In this document: positions 27,324 to 36,264 of the stretch, piece after piece
How positions within the stretch are numbered: position 1 is the first letter of the stretch
How the letters are laid out: the number at the start of each line of letters is the position of its first letter
Assembly: GCA_963669315.1 (NCBI GenBank)
Contig: OY770021.1
Span: forward strand, 310,001-374,000
DNA length: 64,000 nucleotides
Direction of reading: 5' to 3'
From: SZUA-547 sp963669315
Lineage (GTDB): Bacteria; Pseudomonadota; Alphaproteobacteria; Rhodobacterales; Rhodobacteraceae
Notes under the pieces: model-generated
Told to the model about the DNA's origin: nothing
Seen by the model: only the letters and a program-made list of their open reading frames with translations
The model's database searches: none
Made by a program: the position numbers and the translations under genes

Positions 27324-27845
27324 ATGCGCCCCACACGTCTCGCCCTGACGTCATTCGCCCTGTTCTTCCTCACCCTACCCGCCCATGCGGAGAACATGAC
27401 ACTGGACCGGATGGGCGCGCTAATAGATCGAGTCGGTCAGGATGTTGAGCGAGAAGGCGGGCTTTGGCGTTTAACCATAGAAGACGTCCCGGTGATGATC
27501 GTCACGGACGCCAGCGTGGACAGGATGCGGATCATGACGCCCATTCGCAACGCAGGCGGGCTGGACGAGGCCTAGACGATGCGCGTGATGCAGGCCAATT
27601 TCGACAGCGCTCTAGACGCCCGCTACGCCGTTGCGCGGGGCGTGCTATGGAGCACCTTTATCCATCCGCTGGGCGCGCTGGAGGATGCTGAAGTTCTCTC
27701 CGACCTCGGCCAGACGGTCAATCTAGCGCTGAGCTATGGGTCCACCTACCCCTCAGGAGCTCTGACATTCAGTGGCGGCGACAACTCTGAAATTGAGCGG
27801 CGCGAACTGATCGACAAGCTTCTTGAGCAGGGCGAGAAGATTTGA
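27324..27845 (+). pseudogene. Exported protein gene interrupted by an in-frame TAG
   Basis: One continuous frame of 173 codons plus stop is cut by a TAG at 27573-27575. The upstream part starts after a strong AAGGAGA ribosome site and has a clean signal peptide (RLALTSFALFFLTLPAHAE), then MTLDRMGALIDRVGQDVEREGGLWRL. The downstream part continues in the same frame with ANFDSALDARYAVARGVLWSTFIHPLGAL and ends RELIDKLLEQGEKI. The joint protein resembles YbjN/secretion-chaperone-like periplasmic proteins (inference). Re-initiation at ATG 27579 would make an 88-residue fragment without signal. A CAG-to-TAG change would be one base. Confidence 0.75.
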
Positions 27846-27893
27846 CACACTGCACGCTGTGCGGGATTGAACGCATGGGTTGGAGGGTTTTGA

Positions 27894-28631
27894 TTGAGCG
27901 CAAGACCAGTATCGTATTGGAGGTTGATGAAGGGGTGGACGCTATCACTTACCTTGATAACGATAGCTGTCGGCGCGTTGCTCACCTTGTTGGGAAGCTA
28001 CGCAATCACGAACGATGCTCGCTTGAAATCCGATGGTATTGAGGCCACAGGCCAAATCGAGCGGCTCTATCAAGTGACGGAAATGTCCGACAGCGGCCAC
28101 GTTCGAAAAGAGTACTGGGTCGCATACAAATTTCGCGCTGCGTCAAACCAGACCATAAGACGAGAAACGCGCATTGGCGGCCTCGAGTGGCTAAAATTGA
28201 AAGTAGGCCAGCCTATCGACATCCGGTACGTGCGCGATGAGCCTTCCATCAATGCGCCACTGCGAAATTCGGACACTAGCTTTGGTTGGCGGTCTGTAGT
28301 CGTCGGCTCAATAATTGTTGCACTCGGCTGCGGAGTCGTTTTCTGGAAGGCTTGGACTGCTCACCAGATCCGGACGGTCGCTAATACTGGCTTTCTTGTT
28401 TTTGGGAACGTGACGGGATTCAAGTTGAAGCGGACCAAACATTTCGGATCCAGTTACCGACTGACCGCGGCATTTCTCGATGACCACGGGCGTTCTGGTT
28501 CTGCGTTGAGTCTCCTCAAACGTCCCGCAAGCGACTTCGATCTACTACGTGAATTCCCAATACCCATCATTTATGACCCTGCTGATTCATCAAAAGCTTA
28601 CTGGGCCGATGAGATTAGCGAACCCGAATAA
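27894..28631 (+). CDS. DUF3592-type membrane protein
   Basis: 245 residues. A TTG at 27894 is chosen because GGAGG stands 7-8 nt upstream; the next ATG (27927) has a ribosome site too close. TM helix at about residues 16-38 and a second at about 134-155. The extracytoplasmic loops contain a beta-rich domain (GIEATGQIERLYQV, YWVAYKFRA, VGQPIDIRYVRDEPSIN), as in DUF3592 proteins, repeated less clearly after the second helix. Function unknown. Its base composition is less GC-rich than its neighbours, so it may be acquired. Confidence 0.68.
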   Translation: MSARPVSYWRLMKGWTLSLTLITIAVGALLTLLGSYAITNDARLKSDGIEATGQIERLYQVTEMSDSGHVRKEYWVAYKFRAASNQTIRRETRIGGLEWLKLKVGQPIDIRYVRDEPSINAPLRNSDTSFGWRSVVVGSIIVALGCGVVFWKAWTAHQIRTVANTGFLVFGNVTGFKLKRTKHFGSSYRLTAAFLDDHGRSGSALSLLKRPASDFDLLREFPIPIIYDPADSSKAYWADEISEPE

Positions 28632-28634
28632 CCC

Positions 28635-29066
28635 TCACCGTCTCCGATCCAGCCTCGTCGCCAGCGTCACCAATGTCTCGCTGTCACGAACGCCGTCGAC
28701 ATCGCCGATCTGGTCCAGCACCCCGTCCAGCTCCGCCGTTGAGCGCGCGGCGACCAGCGCGATCATGTCCCACCGGCCAGAGGTGGTGTGCAAGCGCTCG
28801 ATCTCCTCCACCCGTTTGAGCCGGGCGATGACGGCTGCGGTGCTGCGCGGCTCAACCGCCATAAGCACGGTGGCGCGGATCAGCTGTCGCCGGGCCGGGT
28901 CGCCCAGTCGCAGCGTATAGCCCTTGATCGCGCCCGAGGTCTCCAGCCGCTCGATCCGCGCCTGAACCGTGGTTCGCGACAGCCCTACCCGGCGCGCCAG
29001 TTCCGCCGTGGGCATGCGGGCGTTCTGCGTCAGCAGCGTCAAAAGCCGGTGATCTTGCTCGTCCAT
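28635..29066 (-). CDS. Lrp/AsnC-family transcriptional regulator
   Basis: 143 residues from the ATG at 29066; a GTG four codons upstream is possible. N-terminal HTH: DEQDHRLLTLLTQNARMPTAELARRVGLSRTTVQARIERLE. C-terminal RAM/AsnC effector domain with TTSGRWDMIALVAARSTAELDGVLDQIGDVDGV. It is divergent from the PLP decarboxylase gene, and local Lrp regulators commonly control such a neighbour in response to its amino-acid substrate (inference). Confidence 0.92.
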   Translation of the reverse strand: MDEQDHRLLTLLTQNARMPTAELARRVGLSRTTVQARIERLETSGAIKGYTLRLGDPARRQLIRATVLMAVEPRSTAAVIARLKRVEEIERLHTTSGRWDMIALVAARSTAELDGVLDQIGDVDGVRDSETLVTLATRLDRRR

Positions 29067-29089
29067 GGAGATTCGCACACATTTATTAG

Positions 29090-29110
29090 CGATATGCCGA
29101 TGATATCGGC
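29090..29110. promoter_or_regulatory. Palindrome in the lrp/decarboxylase divergent region
   Basis: GCCGAT-GAT-ATCGGC at 29096-29110 is a perfect 6+3+6 inverted repeat. It overlaps CGATAT-N7-ATATCG at 29090-29108. It lies 24 nt upstream of the lrp start and 120 nt upstream of the decarboxylase start, a sensible place for an autoregulatory Lrp operator. Binding not shown. Confidence 0.45.
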
Positions 29111-29231
29111 GAACTGCCGGATTTTCGAGTCATATTGCGCATTCCGCCTGATCGATTCTGACCGTAAATCGACGCATCCTTAGAGAAAGGGTTCCGCCCC
29201 GACCGACAGGCGCGGATTTGAAGAGGCGAGC

Positions 29232-30380
29232 ATGACGGCGATCAGAGGACATTGGTCTACGCCAGAGGCGTATATTGCGGCCGAGAAGCCGGAAGAGCCT
29301 GTGTTCTGCCTGTCCACCACCGCGCTGACCCAGACCGCCCGGCACTTTCTGAACGGATTTCCGGGAGAGACCGCTTATGCGGTCAAGGCGAATCCCGAGA
29401 CCACAATCCTGTTGAGCCTGATCGCGGCGGGGGTGCGGCGCTTCGATGTCGCCTCACCCGATGAGATAGCGGAGGTGATCGACCTCGCCCCCGAAGCCCG
29501 GCTGCAATACAACAACCCGGTCAAATCGCGGTCAGAGATCATGTTCGCGCTGAAACGCGGCGTGCGCGCCTTCGCCGCCGACTCGGCCGCCGAGATTGAG
29601 AAGATCGCGGATTGCGCAGGCGCCACGCCGTTGTTGCTGTCGGTGCGATTCCGCTTGCCGATCCTTACCGCGGCCTATGATTTCGGCGCCAAGTTCGGCG
29701 CGGAACCGAAACAGGCGGCGGAGTTGCTGCGCCTGGCGGCGGCGCGCGGGATGCGGGCCGACCTGACCTTCCACCCAGGCTCGCAATGCGTCAGCCCTCT
29801 GACCTATGACGCCTATATCCGGGCGGCGGCCGTGATCGCGAAGGACGCCGACCTTGCGCTGACCTCACTTAATGTAGGCGGCGGTTTCCCTGTCGACCGG
29901 CTTGGTGGCGGTCAGACGCCACCAACTCTGCAGGCTTTCTTTGACGCCATCCGCACCGCAACGGAGGACGTGTTCGGACGCAGCGCGCCGACGCTCTCCT
30001 GTGAGCCGGGCCGGTCGATGGTCGGACCCAGCTGCGCGCTGATCACCAGGGTGAAGCTGGCGCGCGAGGACGGCGCTATTTTCCTGAATGATGGGATCTA
30101 CGGAGGGCTGGGCGAAACCCCGCTTTTGAATTCCACAAATCGGTTCAGAGTCGTTGACGAAACCGGCCGCCCCCGCAAGGGCGCGCAACGCCCGGCCGTG
30201 TTCTTCGGGCCGACCTGCGATTCTTTGGACAGGTTGCCGGGTGATCTGACCGCCCCAAGCGACATCGCCGAGGGTGACTACGTCCTCTTTCAGGCGATGG
30301 GAGCCTATGGATCGGCGACGACGACGCGTTTTAACGGCTACAGCGCCAACACCTACGCCCCGGTGGCCTCGGTCGATTGA
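29232..30380 (+). CDS. PLP-dependent ornithine/lysine-type decarboxylase (fold III)
   Basis: 382 residues, alanine-racemase-fold decarboxylase. PLP Lys is in AYAVKANPE. The phosphate-binding region is GGGFPVD, with CEPGRSMVGPSC in the second barrel loop. The substrate-site motif FGPTCDSLDRL supplies the Cys and Asp typical of ornithine decarboxylases, so putrescine synthesis is the likely role; diaminopimelate decarboxylase is less likely because the family-specific C-terminal pattern differs. It is divergent from an Lrp-type regulator that may sense the substrate. Confidence 0.88.
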   Translation: MTAIRGHWSTPEAYIAAEKPEEPVFCLSTTALTQTARHFLNGFPGETAYAVKANPETTILLSLIAAGVRRFDVASPDEIAEVIDLAPEARLQYNNPVKSRSEIMFALKRGVRAFAADSAAEIEKIADCAGATPLLLSVRFRLPILTAAYDFGAKFGAEPKQAAELLRLAAARGMRADLTFHPGSQCVSPLTYDAYIRAAAVIAKDADLALTSLNVGGGFPVDRLGGGQTPPTLQAFFDAIRTATEDVFGRSAPTLSCEPGRSMVGPSCALITRVKLAREDGAIFLNDGIYGGLGETPLLNSTNRFRVVDETGRPRKGAQRPAVFFGPTCDSLDRLPGDLTAPSDIAEGDYVLFQAMGAYGSATTTRFNGYSANTYAPVASVD

Positions 30381-30384
30381 CGCG

Positions 30385-30888
30385 TCAGTTGTCGTCCATG
30401 CTGGAAAGCAGGGCTTTCAACTCGGCCCGCACCGCTTTGCGCGCCTGTTTTTTCCGCCCATCCTCAGCTGCCGAATAGGCGGCCTTCGCCTCATTGACCC
30501 GGCGCTTAACTTCGTCCGAGACAGCCTCTTTCAACTCTTCCATGCGCTCGGAGAGCGCCGCATCGACGATCGGGCCGACTGCGTTGCGCACCACCGCCTG
30601 CACGGCTTCAGGCTCGGGTTTCGCCGCCCGCCGAATCAACGCGCCGATCTCAGGGTTGGATTCGATTTCCTTCAACACGGAATCAGCGACGATCTCCTGA
30701 ACCCGCGCCTCGTCGATCCCCGACGCGCCGCTGGCGATCGCCACAGGCACCGAGTCCCAGACTCGCATGTCTTCAGTCAACAGAAGCTCGGGCGGACCCT
30801 CGCCCGCGGCGCCGTCTGAGACAGCCTTACCGATCTTCGAAATAACGTCTCCGACAGAATTTTCGGCCTGAGGACCCTCGCCGTTCAT
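30385..30888 (-). CDS. Unknown protein downstream of tolC
   Basis: 167 residues from the ATG at 30888 (AGGAG 8 nt upstream). No signal or TM segment. The protein is acidic and Ala-rich with predicted helices; the C-terminal third (EELKEAVSDEVKRRVNEAKAAYSAAEDGRKKQARKAVRAELKALLS) is strongly helical. Position after pcm-tolC is where many alphaproteobacteria carry the DUF2497/PopZ-like gene before valS. The resemblance is positional and compositional, and I see no clear DUF2497 signature. Confidence 0.6.
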   Translation of the reverse strand: MNGEGPQAENSVGDVISKIGKAVSDGAAGEGPPELLLTEDMRVWDSVPVAIASGASGIDEARVQEIVADSVLKEIESNPEIGALIRRAAKPEPEAVQAVVRNAVGPIVDAALSERMEELKEAVSDEVKRRVNEAKAAYSAAEDGRKKQARKAVRAELKALLSSMDDN

Positions 30889-30977
30889 GGTCAAACTCCT
30901 ACTCTTGGTACGCACAATTTACTAAAAATGACTATAAACGCAGACACCCGCTCGGACAACACGCGCGCGGTAAACAG

Positions 30978-32369
30978 CTATGGACGCCAGCTGTTTTCCC
31001 ATTTGGTCGTGTCATCTTCGTCGAATCCGAAGAGACGGTCCTGAGCCGAATCGTGATAGAGCGCCGGGTCATAGAGATCGACGGCGAGCGCCAGATCCGC
31101 AGCTGTGAAACGCCCGACGGCGACCAGCAAATTGATGACGGCGACGTATTCGTCCCGCTCAGCCGCGACGAGAAGCGTGCGTGCGTCCAGCAACTCCTGC
31201 TCAGCATCCAGAACGTCCAACGTCGTCCGCACGCCGGCCAGCGATTCTTGCTGCACGCCATCAAGGGCGATCGCGTTGGCGCGAACCGATTCGCGCTGCG
31301 CGACGATCGCGGCGCGCGCCACATCCAGATCCGACCAGGCGATCGCCGCGATCGCATCGACGTTTCGGCCGATCGCGCCAATGGTCGCCAGACGCTGACT
31401 GGCCGCCGCCTGCGATTGACGTACGCCTGCATATGCTGCGCCGCCTTGATACAGCGGGAATCTCGCAGTAAGTCCGACCGCCGCCCCACCGGCGTCAAAG
31501 CCAGGATCTCTGGTATCACCGTCGCTGTAGGACAGAGAGCCGGTCAGATCGAGGGTGGGCAACAACTCGCCAATCGCGGTTTTCACGTCGCGGCGGGCCG
31601 CGGCCTCATCATACCGGGCCGAGCGCAGATCCGGGTTGCGATCCCTCGCCTCGGCAATCGCCTCATCCAGGCTGCCGGGCAAGTTCGGAAGTCCCGGCGG
31701 CTCTTGCAGGTCTCCCGGCAATACACCGACAACCTGCTGATAGTTACGTTCGCTCTGAGCCAGCAAACCGCGGCGCTGGGCCAAGCTGCTGCGCGCATCC
31801 GCGAGACGGGCCTCCGCCTGGCTGACATCGGTGCGAGTGATCTCACCCACTTCAAATCTATCCCGAGACGCCTGCAGTTCTTCGCCAATAACTCGGACGT
31901 TGTTCTTGGCAAGCGCGACAAAATCCCGATCACGCCGCACATCCATGAAAGAGATGGCGGCGGCGCTCAACACTCTTTGCTCGGTCGATACGAGATCCTC
32001 GCGCCCGGCGCGTACGCTCTCCCGCGCCGATTGCACGCTGTTCGTCGTCTGGCCGCCGTCATAAAGATTCTGCGCGCCGTCCAGCGACAGGATGAAGGGA
32101 GCGCTGCCGTTCGATCCGCGCGCCTGAGAATTCTCATACTCCAGATCATAAGACGCCCCGGTCGACACGTTCGGGCGATAGCCTGATCGGTTGATCGCCT
32201 CCTGCTCATCCAGAACGCGTAAATTGGCGCGGGCGGCTGAGATTTCAGGGCTGGTTTCATAGGCGAGCGCCAGAGTTTCCGGCAACGTTTGCGCACTTGA
32301 CGGTCCAGAGACCAGAGCAGCCGCAATCGCCAGCGTGGCGATCGGGGCGCTTAATCGGATCGTGCCCAT
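30978..32369 (-). CDS. tolC: TolC-family outer-membrane efflux/secretion channel
   Basis: 463 residues from the ATG at 32369 with a cleavable signal peptide (ATLAIAAALVSGPSSAQ). Two OEP repeats are visible: the first contains GYRPNVSTGASYDLEYEN and AQNLYDGGQTTNSVQSARESV, the second GELLPTLDLTGSLSYSDG and FPLYQGGAAYAGVRQSQAA. Long helical segments between them form the periplasmic tunnel. It serves tripartite efflux pumps and type I secretion, whose inner-membrane parts are not encoded here. Follows pcm by 72 nt on the same strand, a conserved pair. Confidence 0.94.
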   Translation of the reverse strand: MGTIRLSAPIATLAIAAALVSGPSSAQTLPETLALAYETSPEISAARANLRVLDEQEAINRSGYRPNVSTGASYDLEYENSQARGSNGSAPFILSLDGAQNLYDGGQTTNSVQSARESVRAGREDLVSTEQRVLSAAAISFMDVRRDRDFVALAKNNVRVIGEELQASRDRFEVGEITRTDVSQAEARLADARSSLAQRRGLLAQSERNYQQVVGVLPGDLQEPPGLPNLPGSLDEAIAEARDRNPDLRSARYDEAAARRDVKTAIGELLPTLDLTGSLSYSDGDTRDPGFDAGGAAVGLTARFPLYQGGAAYAGVRQSQAAASQRLATIGAIGRNVDAIAAIAWSDLDVARAAIVAQRESVRANAIALDGVQQESLAGVRTTLDVLDAEQELLDARTLLVAAERDEYVAVINLLVAVGRFTAADLALAVDLYDPALYHDSAQDRLFGFDEDDTTKWENSWRP

Positions 32370-32441
32370 CAATGTCCATCCCTTCGTTAGGTTACGCCCA
32401 TGCGGCGTGGTCTTACGCATCTAGAACAGTTGTTTTCGCAA

Positions 32442-33095
32442 TCAGAGTACAAAAACGGGGGGTTTTTCGAAACCGGAGAGCACCGGTGCGCTCGCATCAA
32501 AAACGCGACGTGTGTTGAAAGTGTCGCCAATCCGGCGGGTAATTCGGCATTGACCAAGCGCGCCTTCACGCCAGATCGCGACTAAACGGCCGCCATCCTT
32601 CAACTGACACAACAAATTCCGAGGAACGTGCTCGACCGCGCCATTCAGGATGATGACGTCAAATGGCCCATGATCCGCGTCACCCTCAATTGGATCTCCG
32701 ACAGTGACGACCGCGTTGTCGACTCCAAGCGCATCCAGAGTTTCCGCCGAATTTGTCGCCATAGCTTCATCCGGCTCAATGCCAACCGCGGCCGCAGCCA
32801 GCCGACCGATCACCGCGATCGAATAGCCAAGCCCAGGCGCCAGGTCCAAAACCAGATCGTCCGGCCCGATATCCGCCGCCTCCAGCATTTTTGCGAAGGT
32901 CCGGCAATCCAGCGCGACACGCCCCTCGCCCAGCGGGATGTGCTCCCCCGCATAGGCGACGCTTCGATAAGCCTTTGGCGCGTATCGTTCGCGCGGTGTG
33001 GTCAACATAGCTTCGATAATTGCGTAGTCCGTCACGTCGGCGGGGCGAACCTGCCGGTCCACCATGGCTGTGCGCGCGGCCTTGAAATCGACCAT
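32442..33095 (-). CDS. pcm: Protein-L-isoaspartate O-methyltransferase family protein
   Basis: 217 residues from the ATG at 33095 (GGGAG upstream). N-terminus MVDFKAARTAMVDRQVRPADVTDYAIIEAML and the RERYAPKAYRSVAY segment are characteristic of the alphaproteobacterial tolC-linked Pcm subfamily. The SAM-binding loop is LVLDLAPGLGYSIAVIGRL, and DVIILNGAVEHVPRNLLCQLKDGGRLV is motif II/III. Real substrate not certain; repair of isoaspartyl residues is the family role. Confidence 0.85.
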   Translation of the reverse strand: MVDFKAARTAMVDRQVRPADVTDYAIIEAMLTTPRERYAPKAYRSVAYAGEHIPLGEGRVALDCRTFAKMLEAADIGPDDLVLDLAPGLGYSIAVIGRLAAAAVGIEPDEAMATNSAETLDALGVDNAVVTVGDPIEGDADHGPFDVIILNGAVEHVPRNLLCQLKDGGRLVAIWREGALGQCRITRRIGDTFNTRRVFDASAPVLSGFEKPPVFVL

Positions 33096-33242
33096 GCTGG
33101 GCTCCCATGAGCATGAAAGGCTATTGGCCCGTCTTGCCACACTCGCGCGGGCGCGGCAACTCGCCGGGCGCGCTTGCATTGCCCGGCGGCGCGCTGCTAT
33201 AGCCTCCGCGCTCGGGCGGCGCATATCGCGCCTGTCTGATGG

Positions 33243-33316
33243 GGCGACGTGGCGGAGTGGTTACGCAGCGGATTGCAAATCCGTGTACGCCGGTTCGATT
33301 CCGGCCGTCGCCTCCA
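33243..33316 (+). tRNA. tRNA-Cys (anticodon GCA)
   Basis: 74 nt including encoded CCA. Acceptor arms GGCGACG and CGTCGCC pair; anticodon stem-loop GGATTGCAAATCC; GGTTCGATTCC T-arm. It ends 6 nt before the 3' end of the convergent glutamate-synthase-like gene. Confidence 0.97.
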
Positions 33317-33321
33317 ATTTC

Positions 33322-34929
33322 TCAATCAATTGGCGCGAATTCGTCCGGCCTGGCGCGGTTCCACCGCTCCAGATAGCCACGCCCCATATCCTCCCCACGC
33401 AGCAGGAACCCCTCGGGCAACCACGGTCTGGTCGCCTGACCTGAGCGCATGTCGCCGGTTCGCGTGCGCATCATGAAATGCGCCGGGATGAAGTCATTCG
33501 GATGCTCCACCCCGGCAGTGCCGACCTTTTCGGCCAAAGCCCGCATGGTGTTGCGGTGGAAGTTGGCGACCCGAACCGACTTGTCGCCAACATCAAGCGC
33601 TTTCTGGCGCAGCGAATCCTGCGTGGCCACGCCCACGGGGCAACGGTTGGTGTGGCAGGCCTGGGCCTGAATGCAGCCGATGGCGAACATGAAGCCGCGG
33701 GCCGAATTGCACCAGTCCGCGCCCAGCGCCATGGCGCTGGCGATGTCGAACGCCGTGATCAGGCGGCCGCTGGCGCCAACCTTGATCTGGTCGCGCAGAC
33801 CGGCCCCCCGCAGCGCGTTGTGCACGAAGTAAAGCCCATCGCGCAGCGGCATGCCCACGTGGTTGGCGAATTCCTGAGGAGCGGCGCCGGTGCCCCCCTC
33901 CTTGCCATCGACGACGATGAAATCCGGAACGATCCCTGTCTCGATCATCGCCTTCATCATGCACATGAACTCGCGCCGATGACCGATACAGAGTTTGAAC
34001 CCAACCGGTTTGCCTCCCGATCGGTCGCGCAGCAGGCCAAGGTACTCGCAAAGCTCGATCGGTGTGGTGAACGCGCTGTGCGAAGCGGGAGAGATGCAGT
34101 CCACGCCCATCGGAATTCCGCGCGCCTCCGCGATCTCCGGGCTGATCTTCGCCGCCGGCAGCATGCCGCCATGGCCCGGCTTGGCGCCCTGGCTGATCTT
34201 CACCTCGACCATCTTGACCTGCGGGTCGGCGGCCTGCTTGGCGAAATTGTCGGGATCGAAGTTTCCGTCGTCGTCCCGGCACCCGAAATACCCTGATCCG
34301 ATCTCGTAAATCAGATCCCCGCCATATTTGCGGTGGTGGACGCTGACGCTACCCTCGCCCGTATCATGGGCGAAACCGCCCATCTTGGCGCCTTTGTTCA
34401 ACGCGAGAATCGCATTTGCCGACAGAGCGCCGAAGCTCATCGCAGAGATGTTGTAGACCGACGCCTGGTAGGGCTGCTTGCAATCCTTGCCGCCGATCTT
34501 CTCGCGAAAATCCCAGTTCTCAATGTGCTTGGGCTGGAAGGAGTGATTGACCCATGCGTAGCCCGGCTCATAGACGTCGAGGCGCGTGCCGAAGGGGCGC
34601 TTGTCCTCCACATCCTTGGCGCGCTGATAGACGAGCGCGCGCTTGTCGCGGCTGAACGGCAGCTCATCATGGTCGCTTTCGATCAGGTACTGCCGGATTT
34701 CGGGTCGGAAACCTTCGAACAGAAACCGCATGTGACCGATCACCGGATAGTTCTTGGTGATCGAGTGCTTGGTCTGGTTCAGGTCGTGCACGCCCAACGC
34801 GCTTAGGGCCGCGAACACGACGAAGACCGGCAGGAACCACCAGCTCCAAAGGGTGAATCCCAGCGAAACAACCGCCAACAAGACCATCAGCGCGAAAAAC
34901 GCGTATCGCTGCATGTACCGGATGCGCAT
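33322..34929 (-). CDS. Membrane-anchored FMN-binding glutamate synthase-like protein
   Basis: 535 residues from the ATG at 34929 (GGAGG upstream). Two N-terminal TM helices (about residues 8-45) are followed by a GltB-type FMN barrel: YNISAMSFGALSANAILALNKGAK, then GAKPGHGGMLPAAKISPEIAEARGI, and DFIVVDGKEGGTGAAP. A Cys cluster (CIQAQACHTNRCPVGVATQD) matches the 3Fe-4S ligand region of glutamate synthase. The glutaminase (GAT) and GltD parts are absent, so it is not a complete GOGAT. Physiological reaction unknown. Convergent with tRNA-Cys, divergent from nadA. Confidence 0.88.
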   Translation of the reverse strand: MRIRYMQRYAFFALMVLLAVVSLGFTLWSWWFLPVFVVFAALSALGVHDLNQTKHSITKNYPVIGHMRFLFEGFRPEIRQYLIESDHDELPFSRDKRALVYQRAKDVEDKRPFGTRLDVYEPGYAWVNHSFQPKHIENWDFREKIGGKDCKQPYQASVYNISAMSFGALSANAILALNKGAKMGGFAHDTGEGSVSVHHRKYGGDLIYEIGSGYFGCRDDDGNFDPDNFAKQAADPQVKMVEVKISQGAKPGHGGMLPAAKISPEIAEARGIPMGVDCISPASHSAFTTPIELCEYLGLLRDRSGGKPVGFKLCIGHRREFMCMMKAMIETGIVPDFIVVDGKEGGTGAAPQEFANHVGMPLRDGLYFVHNALRGAGLRDQIKVGASGRLITAFDIASAMALGADWCNSARGFMFAIGCIQAQACHTNRCPVGVATQDSLRQKALDVGDKSVRVANFHRNTMRALAEKVGTAGVEHPNDFIPAHFMMRTRTGDMRSGQATRPWLPEGFLLRGEDMGRGYLERWNRARPDEFAPID

Positions 34930-35146
34930 GTCGACAACCCTCCCCCACTGCGCCCGGTCTTCGCCGGCGCCCGTTTGCATATTGCACGCAAAACGAAGCC
35001 CGCAAACGATTTTTTCCCGCACATTCCACTCGTTTCGGCGCACTCATCGCAGACTTGCCGGTGTTTTGCTGCACCGCAGCTTGACTTTCCGCGGCTCGAC
35101 CCTCACTTTCAGTACAGCGCGAATAGCGCCTTTTCTTAGCGACACC

Positions 35147-35167
35147 ATATGCTCGAGTTGAGTATAT
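35147..35167. promoter_or_regulatory. Candidate nadABC operator and promoter
   Basis: Inverted repeat ATATGCTC-GAGTT-GAGTATAT with one mismatched pair, 20 nt upstream of the nadA start. TATACT at 35165-35170 could be a -10 box overlapping the right arm, so repressor binding would block transcription. Alphaproteobacterial nadABC operons can be controlled by NAD-responsive repressors such as NadQ or NrtR; which one applies here is inference. Confidence 0.5.
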
Positions 35168-35187
35168 ACTACGGGAGGGGGTCCCGA

Positions 35188-36258
35188 ATGTTTATGAACG
35201 CGAATATCGCGCTTGACGCCGCACGGGCGGAGCTTGAGGCGACTTACGACCTCGCACCGTCGCTGGCGGCGGCGAAAGAGACCGCGGACACCTACGCGCG
35301 CGTGAGACACATCATGCCAGAGCCCGACTGGGCCATGCATGCGCCCTACGTGGTCGCGATCGAACGCCTGAAAAAAGAGCGTGACGCGGTCATTCTGGGC
35401 CACAACTACATGACGCCCGAGATTTTTCACGGCGTTTCAGACGTTTCCGGCGATTCGCTGCAACTCGCCATCGAGGCCACAAAAGTTCCGCAAAGCACCA
35501 TCGTTCAGTGCGGCGTGCATTTCATGGCTGAGACGTCGAAGATTCTCAATCCAGAGAAGACCATCCTGATTCCGGACAGCCGCGCGGGCTGCTCGCTGGC
35601 TTCTTCGATCACGGCCCCCGACGTGGCGCAGATGCGAGCTGACTATCCGGGCGCGAAAGTGGTTAGCTACGTCAACACGACGGCCGAAGTTAAAGCGGCG
35701 TCCGATATTTGCTGCACATCGGCGAATGCGCTTCAAATCGTCGAGGCGATGCCCGGCGACACCGTCATCATGACCCCCGATGGGTATCTGGCCCAGAACG
35801 TCGCCAATGATAGCTCCAAACGCGTTGTTTATTGGCAGGGCGCCTGCATCGTGCATGAGCAGTTCACGGCAGAGGAAATGCGCGCATATCGAGAAGGCAA
35901 CCCGGGCGTCGTGATCATTGCGCATCCCGAATGCACGCCAGAGGTTTGCGGCGAGGCTGACTTCACCGGCTCGACTTCGGGCATGATCGGCTATGTGAAG
36001 AAGCACAAGCCCGCGAAGGTGGTGATGGTCACCGAGTGCTCGATGTCCGACAATGTCGCGGCCGAGCTGCCGGAGGTCGAATTCATCCGTCCCTGCAATA
36101 TCTGCCCGCATATGAAGCGCATCACTCTGGAGAACATCCTCTGGTCGCTGCATACGATGACCGAAGAGGTCACGGTGGCCGAGGAGTATCTCGACCCGGC
36201 CCGCCGGGCAGTCGAGGCGATGATCGAACTTAGCTCGACCCTGAAAAAGGCGGCTTGA
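35188..36258 (+). CDS. nadA: Quinolinate synthase A
   Basis: 356 residues from the ATG at 35188, which has GGAGG upstream; a second ATG six bases on is also possible. Condenses iminoaspartate with dihydroxyacetone phosphate to quinolinate. The three 4Fe-4S Cys are in IVQCGVHFM, HPECTPEVCG and RPCNICPHMKRI. VILGHNYMTPEI starts the first of three homologous domains. First gene of nadABC. Confidence 0.96.
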   Translation: MFMNANIALDAARAELEATYDLAPSLAAAKETADTYARVRHIMPEPDWAMHAPYVVAIERLKKERDAVILGHNYMTPEIFHGVSDVSGDSLQLAIEATKVPQSTIVQCGVHFMAETSKILNPEKTILIPDSRAGCSLASSITAPDVAQMRADYPGAKVVSYVNTTAEVKAASDICCTSANALQIVEAMPGDTVIMTPDGYLAQNVANDSSKRVVYWQGACIVHEQFTAEEMRAYREGNPGVVIIAHPECTPEVCGEADFTGSTSGMIGYVKKHKPAKVVMVTECSMSDNVAAELPEVEFIRPCNICPHMKRITLENILWSLHTMTEEVTVAEEYLDPARRAVEAMIELSSTLKKAA

Positions 36259-36264
36259 CCGTCA

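Noticed and set aside
30385..30888. PopZ/DUF2497 assignment
   Set aside because: Position fits but I could not see the conserved C-terminal DUF2497 pattern, so it is left as unknown.
33322..34929. Complete glutamate synthase large subunit
   Set aside because: Only the FMN/Fe-S barrel part is present, preceded by two membrane helices; no glutaminase domain and no gltD.
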